From assembly GCA_014529385.2 (NCBI GenBank), contig CM043958.1:138820398-138884397 (forward strand): a DNA stretch of 64,000 nucleotides, given 5' to 3'. How positions within the stretch are numbered: position 1 is the first letter of the stretch; each line of letters opens with the position of its first letter. Shown here one piece after another: positions 1 through 11,800 of this stretch. The translations under genes were made by a program, and so were the position numbers. The notes beneath the pieces are model-generated. The model did no database searches. It saw only the letters and a program-made list of their open reading frames with translations, and had not been told where the DNA came from. The DNA is from Adiantum capillus-veneris. Lineage: Eukaryota > Streptophyta > Polypodiopsida > Polypodiales > Pteridaceae.

Positions 1-838
1 ATGTGGATTGGGTCCACCTAGCAGCAACCATAGACACTTAGGGAAATAGGGGGACGACCTGGGTAACACCCGAGGGGGATGAAATGCCTGTACCCTTAAA
101 TACGCTAGAAGCAATGCATATAGCTTCTGACAAGACTCATCCTCATATAACAAAGAAAACATACAAGTGGGTCCCTAAATCTTCTTTAGCGACCATGGTT
201 GATGCTAAAAAACAGAAGCCCACATTTTTGGCGCCTTGTAAGAAACGTCCCACTTGCTCTAAGAAATGTAAGGAAACGTGGCGGTGGATTCCTAAACGAC
301 TATTGGAAGCCCAAGGCTACTATCAGGAAATGATCAAGTCTAGGTGCCAAAATGTATATTATGTTCTTACTTGTCACCTGACCCATGTGAGCCCAATCCC
401 GTAGCTCCAAAACGAATCAACGATCGCGAAAAGAAAAAAATCACTGAATGCTACACACCCGCTCCAGAGCTAGTTTGGGTACCAAAGAAAGAACGATTTG
501 TTCCACCTAGATCAAGAACAGGGAAGTCAAATGAAGCTTCTTGCTCTTCATGTAGTTCCTATGCAGAAATAAAAGCTTCTCCAGAGCCTCCACCTACAAT
601 AGTGAACCTCCATAAAGCTACAAACGAATCCACACCTCCCAGTGTTCAAGAATCACCTAATGAACCACTTCAAGTTTGATCCTGGGAGAGTACCTTACCA
701 CCCTCGCAACTCAACGAGGCACCTAAGGTAAGAGAAAACTACTGGCAAAAATCCTCACCTATTACCAACTGGAACAATTGGTTTCAAAGGGTGACAAGCA
801 CATTTCAAGCGGTATGATCTACCCAAGGAAGGGGGGAG
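1..838 (+). pseudogene. 3' internal end of an LTR retroelement, W-P-K repeat ORF
   Basis: Two overlapping reading frames (84-404 and 344-679) look like one frameshifted ORF. It is lysine-, proline- and cysteine-rich and repeats a W-[VI]-P-K motif three times (KTYKWVPKS, WRWIPKRLLEA, LVWVPKKERF). No enzyme domain is recognisable. About 150 bases downstream is a purine tract, and the last ~90 bases (from about 748) recur at 63898-63988, just before another LTR start. I infer a 3'-terminal or linker part of a Ty3-type element. Whether W-P-K belongs to gag, a linker or an extra 3' ORF cannot be decided. The element's left part lies outside the window. Confidence 0.5.
826..838 (+). other. Polypurine tract
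   Basis: The tract AAGGAAGGGGGGAG directly precedes TGTTTGCTGACA, the start of an LTR. The same tract and junction occur at 63976-63990. This is the expected plus-strand priming site of reverse transcription. Confidence 0.6.
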
Positions 839-1066
839 TGTTTGCTGACAGTCATCATTCACTCACTCCCCTGTCAACCTTCCTCCCTGACCTCTCAATC
901 TCCCAATCTTAGGGAATGTATATATAAAGCCTTATACTCACAAAAAACAAAAATAATAAAGAGCAAGAGCAATTAGCAAACAAGTATGCACAATAAAAGT
1001 CAAAACATTGACTCAGACCTACACATTCACATCCGGTACACTGAAACAGAAACCTATGTCATAAAA
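839..1066 (+). repeat. 3' LTR (start certain, end uncertain) of the left-edge element
   Basis: It begins TGTTTGCTGACAG right after the polypurine tract and contains a TATA-like GTATATATAAAGCC around 917. Its first 12 bases are also the last 12 of the window. The 3' boundary is a guess; candidate CA ends lie near 1040 and 1066. It is probably the 3' LTR because coding-like sequence lies upstream and no primer-binding site follows. Confidence 0.45.
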
Positions 1067-2515
1067 CACCTTTGATCCTCATCACTTGAGTGATGGAGGG
1101 TAGGTAGGATTAGTACGATAGGAGTGTTTCTGTTTTAGAGTTTAGTGATTAGCAAAGTTCTTTCTTCCCATTGATGTGCCTCCTAGAGGTATTCGTTGTG
1201 TTTCCTCATGTGTACAGGAACGTGTTGCTGTTGTTATGATTTGGACGTTCATGGAATCTTTCTTTTGTTCACTCTTCAAACCAAGCGCAATCATCAACAC
1301 AAACAGGTGTTTCTTGTCCATTAGCATTGCTCCTTATCTTTTTGCATCCATATTTGTCTGCTTTAATTGTGATTGGTATCATAATATCTAACACATTTGC
1401 TTAGTATCAAACATTAAATTCAATGTAATTTTTTGTCATAATCACTTGTCTAGGTTTAAAAATCAAGCAGTCCGACTAAGCTAGTTTGACCAAGCTAGGC
1501 GTTAGAGATCTTCTCTTAATACCATGGGGAATGCCTTCCTAATTATCAATGGTTACTTAGGTTCTTAATCCGATTTAGGCAGCATTGTGTGAAATGTACT
1601 AGGGCTTTCTAGTGGGCTTAGTCCCTATTGACCTTTAGCTTAAGTATTATAAAGGGAGTTTACTAATGTGATGAGCTTAGGAAGGGTAACATTGTTATAT
1701 GACCCCCCAAAGTTACAAAATAAAAATGCTGAAAACGTACCAAAAAAATAAAAATAAAAAAATTCAAAGTGCCAGAATGTAAAATCTTAAGCTGGAAGAG
1801 AAATCTCAGCTTGATTTGGTACTTCACTCACATGTATCGCCTATGGTACTAGAGCCCTAGAGGTTCCTAGTGTAAGCGCTTTTCCTTGAAAAACAAAAAA
1901 CCCAAGGCATACAAAATAAGCACACACATCAAAATTGAAACAATGTGAAAAGACTTTGGGGGTCAAAGAAAAGGAAATAAGTCAGGCGATGATTTCTTTT
2001 GTTGTAGCTTAACTACGAGGTTTTCTAGGTATAGCCTCTAGTCAGTCCTCGGACATGAAATACTTGGCTCTCACGATTAAACAACTTAATTGACCAGAGA
2101 AAATTGAGAAGCTTGCCCATGGTATTAATAGTCGATCTTTAGTGCCTTTCAACCGTTAAATTAGCGACCCCAGACTTGTTTAATTAAACAACTTAATTGA
2201 CCAGAGAAAATTGAGAAGCTTGCCCATGGTATTAATAGTCAATCTTTAGTGCCTTTCAACTGTTAAATTAGCGAACCCAGACTTGTTTAATTTTTTATAT
2301 TTACAATTGTTTATGCGTTTGATTATATTGCAATTTAATGTTTATTGCTGACAAATAGTTTAAAATTCTGTTACCAATCAAATTGTCTGCCTACAACTGC
2401 ATATGCTTTTCAATTGTATACGAGAATGCAATTATTGTGCCAATGTTGTTTGATTTTGTAGTGACTGAAGAAGGCTAAGGACATTCATCTCAAATGCTCT
2501 TCCACCTCTCGACGA
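1067..2515. other. Non-coding stretch, no gene recognised
   Basis: AT-rich sequence with no convincing ORF. It holds the 107-bp tandem duplication at 2076-2292. A ~35-bp segment near 1500-1535 (core TAATACCATGGG) matches that repeat unit in inverted orientation, so this may be a decayed element with inverted repeats. Confidence 0.4.
2076..2292. repeat. 107-bp direct tandem duplication (2 copies)
   Basis: Two head-to-tail copies, about 2076-2182 and 2183-2292, differ at about three bases (for example gtcgatc/gtcaatc and aaccgtt/aactgtt). The near identity implies a recent duplication. The unit has no coding potential. Confidence 0.85.
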
Positions 2516-2570
2516 ATGAGCTTCAACTCAATAGCTTCCGAGGATGGAATCTACATTAGGAAGGGGGGCA
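2516..2570 (+). pseudogene. Terminal scrap of a retroelement internal region with polypurine tract
   Basis: A short reading frame (SEDGIYIRKGG) ends in AGGAAGGGGGGCA immediately before TGTTAACCC. The layout matches the pol-tail/PPT/LTR junction of Ty3 elements. No domain remains, so this is an inference from layout. Confidence 0.35.
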
Positions 2571-2847
2571 TGTTAACCCTCACGCACATTCCTACCTATC
2601 ACCTAAGACAGACGCCGTATTATTTATTTGGTAGAGTCAGGTACCGGGCTTGTCGGTCCAATAGGAAAAGGGTAAGAGTGATCGCCGATGAGAGGCGCAC
2701 TCTAACTGGAACATTCAAGGGATTAGTTGGCTAAGCATGGGAGCCCAAGTGTGAATGGAGCAAGCTCATATAAAAGTCAACTAAACTTAAAATTCACTCA
2801 TTCTTTCATTTGTGGCTCCATCTCCATCTTCTTCTTCTTCACCTCTT
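2571..2847 (+). repeat. Putative LTR (5' portion) with TATA-like box
   Basis: It starts TGTTAACCCTC after a purine tract and carries CATATAAAAG at about 2767. The 3' end is not definable because the sequence runs into GT and GA microsatellites. No second copy is seen in the window, so this is tentative. Confidence 0.35.
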
Positions 2848-2864
2848 TGTGTGTGTGTGTGTAT

Positions 2865-2925
<61 letters not shown>
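2848..2925. repeat. Compound (GT)n-(GA)n microsatellite
   Basis: About eight GT units are followed, after TATGG, by about 29 uninterrupted GA units (2867-2925). ORFs read through it (RERERE or LSLSLS) are artefacts. Confidence 0.95.
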
Positions 2926-2926
<1 letters not shown>

Positions 2927-3151
2927 ATTGCGACGACGGCACGATGACGGCGAGGCGGTTGAGTGTGGCGCAACAACCACTCCTTCTTCACGACGAGGAA
3001 TCCTCCACGACAGCAAGCGTAGAGCGGTGAGTGACACACCATCGCCATCTTTGAGCTTACTAGTTTAGGCTAGTTGCATGCTTGGAGCCATTTGTGGGTC
3101 GCACACAGTGTATCGGTAAGTTCCTTGCATTGACACGTGCGACAAACGCTC

Positions 3152-3153
<2 letters not shown>

Positions 3154-3232
<79 letters not shown>
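3154..3232. repeat. (GA)n microsatellite, ~39 units
   Basis: An uninterrupted AG/GA tract that sits at the left edge of the first copy of a duplicated ~285-bp spacer (3233-3516). Confidence 0.95.

Positions 3233-3945
<713 letters not shown>

Positions 3946-4033
<88 letters not shown>
3946..4033. repeat. (GA)n microsatellite, ~44 units
   Basis: An uninterrupted AG/GA tract that ends the second spacer copy and abuts the 203-bp repeat. Confidence 0.95.
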
Positions 4034-4034
<1 letters not shown>

Positions 4035-4434
4035 ATCCTCTGGCTGTAGTGTGCACCCTCTGGCTATGAGGCAATGAGGATGTGGTGTAGGCAGAGAGGG
4101 TGTGGCTGCTAGGCGACGGACAAAAGTCACCAAATAACACCTAGCTCATACATGTCCATCGTGGCTACATCTATACACAATTAGGTGGACTTCAAAACCT
4201 TCCACTTTAATCCAAAATATTGATGTAGATGTATAGCGTCCTCTGGCTACAATGTGCATCCTCTGGCTACAAGACAATGAGGATGTGGTGTAGATAGAGA
4301 GGGTGTGGCTGCCAGGCAATGGACAAAAGTCACCAACCAACACCTAGCTCAGACACGTCCATCGTGGCTGTATCTATACGCAGCTAGGTGGAGTTCAAAA
4401 CCTTCCACTTCAATCCATAGTATAGATGTAGATG
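4034..4434. repeat. ~203-bp direct tandem repeat (2 copies)
   Basis: Copies start at about 4034 and 4237 and share segments such as GGTGTGGCTG, ACAAAAGTCACCAA, CACCTAGCTCA and TTCAAAACCTTCCACTT at a constant 203-base offset. They have diverged by roughly 10%. Not coding. Confidence 0.8.
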
Positions 4435-5698
4435 CCTATCTTTTTCTTTTATGCTCCTCTTGGATCTAGGATGTTTCCTTTTGTGCTTCATCTCTTATCA
4501 TTTTTCACGTGTGATACGGTTCTAACTTTTGGTCTCACATGTCATTTTGGCCTTTCGAAGATGTAATATAAGGGTGGATTCACAGTGAGCGGTGGCACAA
4601 AATGCCTTTGCAAGCCTTGTTCCAGGCGGAACAGTGGGAAAAAGGAGCTTCCATTGGGGAGGCCTTCACAAAGGGTGTAGGCAGCACACATGGACAGATT
4701 GCTTGGAAGCATGCGATTCGAGGCGAGGAGGTTGTTAAGGTGGAAGTTGTACTTGGGCGAGGGGGGAGGTAGATGGAATGGGGGCGGTGGACAACGTTAG
4801 GATTTGCTAAGCACCCCTTATTTGCAATGGACAACCTCATTTTACGATTGCCATTCCGCATGGCATGGCAAATTTTCAAAAGGCCATTCCAAAGCGCTTG
4901 AACAGCCTTGGCACTGAGGCGGCAGCAGGCAACAAGTGGGGCGCCATTGCGCTGGCAAGGAGCAGGTGGACTCAACGCGCAACTTCGCAAGCTGAGTGTT
5001 TGAAGCAGGCCGCAGGCGTTTTGTTCCAACCAGGTTCAGGCTATAGCCTATTATCCTTCAAATTAAAATTTGGATGCAAGCAGGTTTCAAATTGATGTCC
5101 GGACTCCGTAGCCAAGCCACAAGACACCTTGGTCCTTGCCCCTAAATAGATTTTCCATCTACTTCCCAAGTTTCCAAATTCCCTCTCGTCCCCATTTTGG
5201 GCCCAGGCCCCATTGAGCTTTAGCCTTTGACTCTTTGAGGGACCACGGACCAAGGTTGGACATATGAGCACTGGAGCAGTGAGCTTTAGCCTTAAAATTT
5301 GAAGTCTGTAGTGTCTTTTATAACTATTTAACATATATATACATATATTTATCAAAAATTGTTTTGGACAAGCGATTTTTGTGGATGCCATTCCGTAGAC
5401 AATATACTCAAAATCCTCCCAATCCACGTGGATGGGCGATTTTCCGTTCCACCGTGCTGTGGACATGTTGGTTCCTTCTTTGCCATTCCTATGACAATTT
5501 GTTGAAAGCCTTTGGCATGGTGGATGGCCGTCAAATCCTAACGTTGGCGGTGGAAGAAACTATGTGCTGATGTGGACCACCTTTTCCCCACTTCCTCTGC
5601 CCTATGTGAACAGAGTTGTCCAAATGGCGCCTTTTCATTGGAGCATGTTCCCCCAGCTTTCTTCCGCCGCCTCAAGTGTGAAATGGGCCTAACATTTC

Positions 5699-5702
<4 letters not shown>
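4435..5702. other. Intergenic region upstream of the NOL12-like gene, promoter not resolved
   Basis: No ORF here resembles a known protein. A 15-base match (CAAATCCTAACGTTG) occurs in inverted orientation at about 4794 and 5533, and GCCATTCC recurs several times, suggesting a decayed repeat. The promoter and transcription start of the downstream gene must lie here or in the next 50 bases, but no clear TATA box can be assigned. Confidence 0.35.

Positions 5703-5733
<31 letters not shown>
5703..5733. repeat. (CT)n microsatellite in the presumed 5' UTR
   Basis: About 15 CT units lie 20 bases upstream of the proposed start codon at 5753. CT-rich tracts near the transcription start are common in plant 5' leaders, so this is probably transcribed leader. 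Confidence 0.8.
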
Positions 5734-5736
<3 letters not shown>

Positions 5737-5752
5737 ACTCTCAGGCTTTCAC

Positions 5753-5874
5753 ATGGATGAAGAAGAGAACGAGCAGGAAGCGGGAGGAGGGGGCGCAGTG
5801 GTGGGTCGTCACCTCTCCAAGCGAGCTCGCAAGAATAAAGGCCTTGTCATCGTCTTTGATGCTGACGCTCGCAA
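5753..5874 (+). CDS. NOL12: NOL12-like exon 1
   Basis: 122 nt with ATG at 5753, chosen because it is the first ATG of the frame that enters the conserved motif. It encodes an acidic/Gly-rich start, a basic SKRARKNK patch and the [11 protein letters not shown] strand. The donor GTGAGT begins at 5875, and the phase is 2. Reading past it gives a stop at once, supporting the donor. Confidence 0.85.
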
Positions 5875-8800
5875 GTGAGTATCTGGCAGCACTTGTGCTT
5901 TACGATTGGTTAAAACCTTGGGTTGAGTACAAGAGAAACCTAGGATTGCAAACTCAGGCTTAGCAAGCCGTATCTTGAAGTTGAACTGCACAGTGTGCCT
6001 CGATTTAGTCATATAGATGCCAGTGACCAGAGGATCTTTTGAAGAAGAGTAAAGGCTCCAATGCACTAAATTAGGTATTTTCTGACATCAAGCAAGTTAG
6101 AGCAAATCAGCTATTACTGTACTTTAATGGCACAAGAACAGTTTTTTTTCTTTTTTTGATGAGCCAGGCGGTTTCTCTGACTTTGTTCAGCTTTTCTCAC
6201 CTTCAATTCTTCTTCTTGCACCTTGGACTCTGGAGGAATGTTGGTATTGTTGATAAATTCTTGCTTTTCAGCAAAAGATTCGTAATAACAAAGCCACTTC
6301 TTGTGGAATGATACTTGTAGAACGAATCTGATTGTGGAGCAAAGAGTTTGCTGTGCCCACTACGCTTGGTCGGTGATTGGTGTTGTTTTTTTTCCTCCTA
6401 GCTAAGTTTACTATGTTGGCGTTGGCAATGCTCGCTTAGTTTTTAGTGAATCCAAGGTCAGGCTTGCTGGAAACTTCCTCAAATGTATATCCAAGAGAAT
6501 TTTGGACAAGATGAATTTTGACTTCATATCTTATTTTGGGGTTGAAATCTATTAATTCTCTTCAAAAGCCAAATGCCTATGTTTTTTTGCTTCTCTGAGA
6601 GTTTGTTGTGCTGTTTTCATGTATGAAGCAAAATTTTCACCCCTTAAGTTTCATAAAGTAAAGCAAATGGGCAGAAGAAATCACGCAGTTGTGCATTTGG
6701 AGCTTTCCTCATGGATGAAAGCAAAGAATTGAGTTGTGGACCAATTCCTTTAAATCTAGTTACTCTTTACGAATCAATTGTGTTGACATAAGCTTTCAGC
6801 CTCTCAAGAAGAGCAACATTCATAGCTCCTCTTTCACCACTGGTTGGCTCTCAAAAATTAAAGTGGTTTGCAGCTTGCTTGGTTTCTCACGTGTGTAAAA
6901 ATCTTCAAACTATGTGAAGTGCTTGAGATCAAACCACGTGGGTTTGAACTTTGTTTGCTGAAGAACATACACATACAGACACATGTGCCCCCACACTCAT
7001 ACACGGATGCACACACTCACACACACATTTTTGACACAAAGACAAGGAATACTGGCCATTCATAACTTTGATAAGCCTACAAATGATGTATATCTTACGT
7101 CTGAGACTGTTTTTTAATTGTTGCTCACAGAGAATTCGTGACGGGCTTTCAAAAAAGGAAGAAAAAAAGACGAAAGCTGGCAGAACAGCAGAAGCAACTG
7201 AAAGATCGTCAAAAACGTCTCCAAGAGAGAAGAGAGGTTTATTGCTTGATTAGACAACTCACTTTCCTCTCTGCTTTGAAAAAGTTTGGCATTGTTCTCT
7301 TTTGGATTCAAGTTAAGCAAAAAGCAGGGATTTAACTAGTAGTGGCACTTGGAGAAATTTGAATTAGTAAATGAAATTAAACTTCTTTTATAGCGACCGT
7401 TCACAGATTTCTTTTGCAACATAGAAGGAGCTTTGGGGCATTTTGTTAATTTCCACCTGGATTCCCATGAAGTTTGTGCGCATATGCTAACAGATACGCA
7501 TCAGTCCTGTACTTCATTGTAGGATAAAAAGGTTCTTAGTATGCAATCCCTTGTCTTTGAGCATGTTGTCTTGATATAGAAGTCCTCATGCCTGTTAATG
7601 CAACCACAGTTTGCCAATGACAACTGTAATTGCGACATCATGCCCAGGTTGTCCCTAAAACCGCATCCCTATTTCTTCAGGCTTTAGTCCAAGTTGAGCC
7701 GCCAATTCCAGTGAATGAAGTTGGCCTTGGCTTCTTCCTCAAAAAATATCAGGACCTCCTGATCTTGTACTTTGCCCCCCACCTCTGCAGAGCTCGGCAC
7801 TCTCATCCTTTTGATCTAAGGTCGCCCCCACAAAATTTGGAACCAATTTTGCCTTTGTCTTTCCTTCTTTTGGCCGCTCCTTTGTCGATTTGGAAGTCTC
7901 TGGCTTGTCCTCAGCTTGCCCCTTTGGTTCTTTCTTAGGACACTTTGTTAGAATGTGTTCTTGCCCCCACAACCATAACACTTGTTCTCTTTGTAGCAGG
8001 GTTGACACTTACGGTCATGTACGACGGATACACGTACGAAGACGTGCGGTACTAATCGAACTAAAAAAAATTAGATGTACGTTGACGTAATGTACGATGC
8101 AAAAAAAAAAAATCATATGTCTTACACACTACAAGAGAGACTAAACCAAGAAGTTCTCAAACTCATAAGGTAGAACATGATAGATCATATGAGTCATGAC
8201 ATAGACCTTAGTACTTAGTACTAAGTACTTGCAACTTAAGTCTTACAAGTTAGAACATGAAAGATCTGTCCATGGACATTGGAAACGGCAATGTCCGAAA
8301 AAAGAAGAATCATGATCTTCAAAGTGGTGGCGGCCATAGTAGATCTGCTACCCGGGTCTTACTGCACGTTGGCCATGGTTGTTTGAGCCAATGCAGCCAT
8401 TGGGCTCTTGGTGAAATGCAGTCAAAATTGCGAAACGATCTCACCCTATAAATCACCCCCAAACCAAAGAAAAAAGAAAAAATCCAGACGAGTCATGTAC
8501 GGAATGTACGAGTCATACGGTACGGTATGGAACATACAAATCGTCCCGTACGTCGTACGAGGACACCCATTTTTGTAGTACTCTGCACATTGCTCTACTG
8601 TCAAGTTACGGCCTAGGGTTTCTTCTTCTGTTTCTCGCCCTTCTTTGTTTTCTCCTAAGAAGACTCTTACCCCGTTGACTTGGACACTGGCTCGTCAGAT
8701 GGATGAGCCAAGGAGCTTGAATGCAAAACGAAACCATCACGTGTTTGCTTCTAGCTGCAGTCATTTTGTCTATCAGTTTCTGCACTTAAAAACAAGTCAA

Positions 8801-11800
8801 GAACAAATCAATTTCATATTCAAGAATTCCATTTCATAAAGTCATACAACAGAGTACTGTCAGCTCTCAGTATCCCTGAAGCTCAAAGAGACATCAGTGA
8901 CTCTAGTATTCAAATATCGAGGCATCTGTTGACAAAGGAGCGGAGTAACTTATCTTTTGTGCAAACCCACTGAACCAGATCTCCGGCCAAGCTGAATTCT
9001 GGGTTCCATTTGGAGTAGACTATGCTAAACCAAAAGCTTCAAGGTAAAGTTTCACAATCTGAGGAGTATCTGCTAGGTCCTCTTCCTCCATCCACTTCGC
9101 ATCCAATGCAGGATAGTTCTTGAATTTAACCAAGAACCGCCTTCGTACTTTACCCTTATTCTTTCTGTCCTTATGTGCCAAAATCTGTTCAGGAACAAGG
9201 ATCTCCTCGTTTTCTTCCACTTCGGGTTGCTCATCAGGCTCCCCATCTTCTGGCACATCACCTTTAAAAGGTTTCAAGAGACTCACATGAAATGCATTGT
9301 GAATCCTCCAGGTGTCGGGCAGTTTCAGTCGGAAGGAGACATCATTGATCTTTTCGGAGATCTGGAAAGGTCCATAGTATCTCATACTAAGCTTTGGAAA
9401 AAGCCTCTCCTTTCCCTTTTTCTTTCTCAGGCGTGCCTTCTCAGAACGTAAGAGCACCCAATCATCCTCCTTCAATTTCAAATCGCGACGATGGCGATCT
9501 GCTGCCTTTTCTGTCTTTCCTGAGATTTTTGCAAAGCCTCGTGGACCTTGGCAAAAACCGTGTCCAAGTCGCACGTGTACTCATCGGCTTTAAAAATCTT
9601 ATCTTCGAAAGTGCCAACAAATAGCCCGTACTCTCGAAAAATCCTGTCCATCATCCTGTTAAATGTCGCAGGAGCATTGGTTAAGCCAAAAGGCATCACC
9701 AAAAACTCAAATAACCCAAAAGTCGTCCGAAAGGATGTCTTTAGACGTCTCCCGACGCGATTCGGATTTGATGATATCCACTCTTCAAATCAATCCTGCT
9801 AAAACACGAGGATCCCTGTAATCTGTCGAGTATATCATCGATTCTAGGAATCGGAAATCTGTTCTCAATGGTGATTTTGTTGAGAGCTGTATAATCGATG
9901 CACATTCTCCAAGATCCATCCTTCTTCAAAACCAACAACACTGGAGAGCAATACGGTGAAGTATTAGGTTGGACAAGACCCTTTTCCAAGAGGTCTTTCA
10001 CTTGGTTCATAATCTCTTCGTTTTGGGCTCGACTTACACGGTAAGGTGGCCGGTTCGGTGGTGTGCTTCAAGGTATCAGATCAATGGTATGATCTTTAGG
10101 ACGAGCAGGTGCTAACTCGCCTGGCAGGCCCTCTGAGAAGCAATCGGCATGAGAGCGGAGAAAATCTTGGCGTTCTTTATCAAGTTCAGACATATTTGTC
10201 CTATCTTAATGACTCAACTCTTTCAAAAAGATCGAGTAAACAAACAGACTGGATTTCATTAACTTTGAAATGGCCGAAGCCGATACAATAGGGACAGACT
10301 CGCTCTTAAGTTTAATATCAAGTACAATGGTTCTGCCCTTCTCTGTGGTCAATGTCGCTTTCCTCGCCCGGTAGTCGACCACGCGTTGTTCTTGTGGTAC
10401 CAAGGAATTCCCAAGAGGACATCACAACCTTCCAAAGGCATTATGTAAACGTCCTCATGCCTCAAATACCCCTGACAATGCAATCGAAGTTTTCCAATGA
10501 CAGGTGTAATGGCTATGTCCCTTCCAGGTGTTGCTAGAACTACCTCCGCAAGTGGTCCCATCTGATCGGGAGTGATCTCGAGCCGCGCCGCCAATTCCGG
10601 TGAAATGAAGTTGGCCTTGGCTCCTCCATCAAAGAAGATAAGGGCTTCTTGGTCTTTTACTTTGCCCCAAGCTCGGCAAAGTTCTGTACTCTCGTCCATC
10701 GTGCTGGGATCGGTACCCATGCAATCTGGAACCAGTCCTGTTTTCATCTTGCCGTTTCTTCCACGTTCCTCAGCTGCTCTCGAACTCTCAGGCCTTTCGT
10801 CGTCCTTGTCGTTCTGTTCTTTCTGTGCCTTTATAGGGCACTTCGCGGAGATATGTCCAGTTTCCCCGCATCCAAAGCACTTTCCTTCCTTGATGTAGCG
10901 AGCTCTCCCCCGAGGAGCGAGCTTGGGTCGTGCATCTTTCTTTTCTAGGTTGCTCTTCCTCTTTCTACTTTCATTTGGTGAAGTCTGTTTGGCTCTTTGT
11001 GTCATGATCTCATCGGTGGGGTAGGTCAAATTGCCAGAGTGAATGGCAAAACCCCGTTTCGCATGACTCATCAACTCCTGAATGGAAGCTGACTTTTGTT
11101 CCAAGCAATGATCTCGGATCTCTGTAGGTAGACCCAAGGTGAACCGCTCAATGTGTTCCTTGAACGAGATCTTCTGGAATGAAGAGGCAGGTAGAAAAGA
11201 GCTACAGAATCTCTCGCAATAAGCGTCCACTGTATCCTTCTTGGTCATCCGAAGATGGTTCCAAGCAGTTCGTATATCGCGTTCATACTCTCGAATCAGC
11301 CAAGAAGAAATAAAAAGCCTCGTGGATTTCAACCATTTAATTGGCGCAGTCTTGTTTAATAGAAGCGTGGACCACCAAGTTCGAGCATTCCCCTTAAAGT
11401 AAGAGACAGCTCTCCGAATCTTAGAGTGCTCTAAGTAACGCCCTCTCGCGAAAGCGATGTCAAACTGTTGTACAAAAGACAAAGCCTTCGAAGCATCGCT
11501 ATAACCAAAAAATGTGTCAAATTTAATTGACTGTCCACCTTCCTTAAACTCTCGGACTTTCTTGCTTTTGTCTTTCAGAAAGTCATATTGGTTGGCTTTA
11601 TAAAAATTCTTCTTCTTTGCGTAATAGTTGCTGTCATCAGAGTCTGAACTGTCTGTAGACGAGTCCTCTGTAGAACTGTCAATCACGGGGCGAGATTTAG
11701 ACTTCTTTGCCTTTTTCTTGCCTTTCCGAAGCGTTGCTTTTTGCTTCGCTTTTTGCCTTTTTTGTCTTCTTCGCTCGAGTTAGATGAGCTAGAAGAACTG

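Noticed and set aside
4580-5029. 149-codon minus-strand ORF upstream of the NOL12-like gene
   Set aside because: No recognisable motif, a composition like non-coding DNA, and overlapping ORFs on the other strand. Treated as chance.
5757-5963. 68-codon + strand [15 protein letters not shown]...
   Set aside because: It overlaps exon 1 of the NOL12-like gene in another frame and runs through the splice donor. A shadow ORF.
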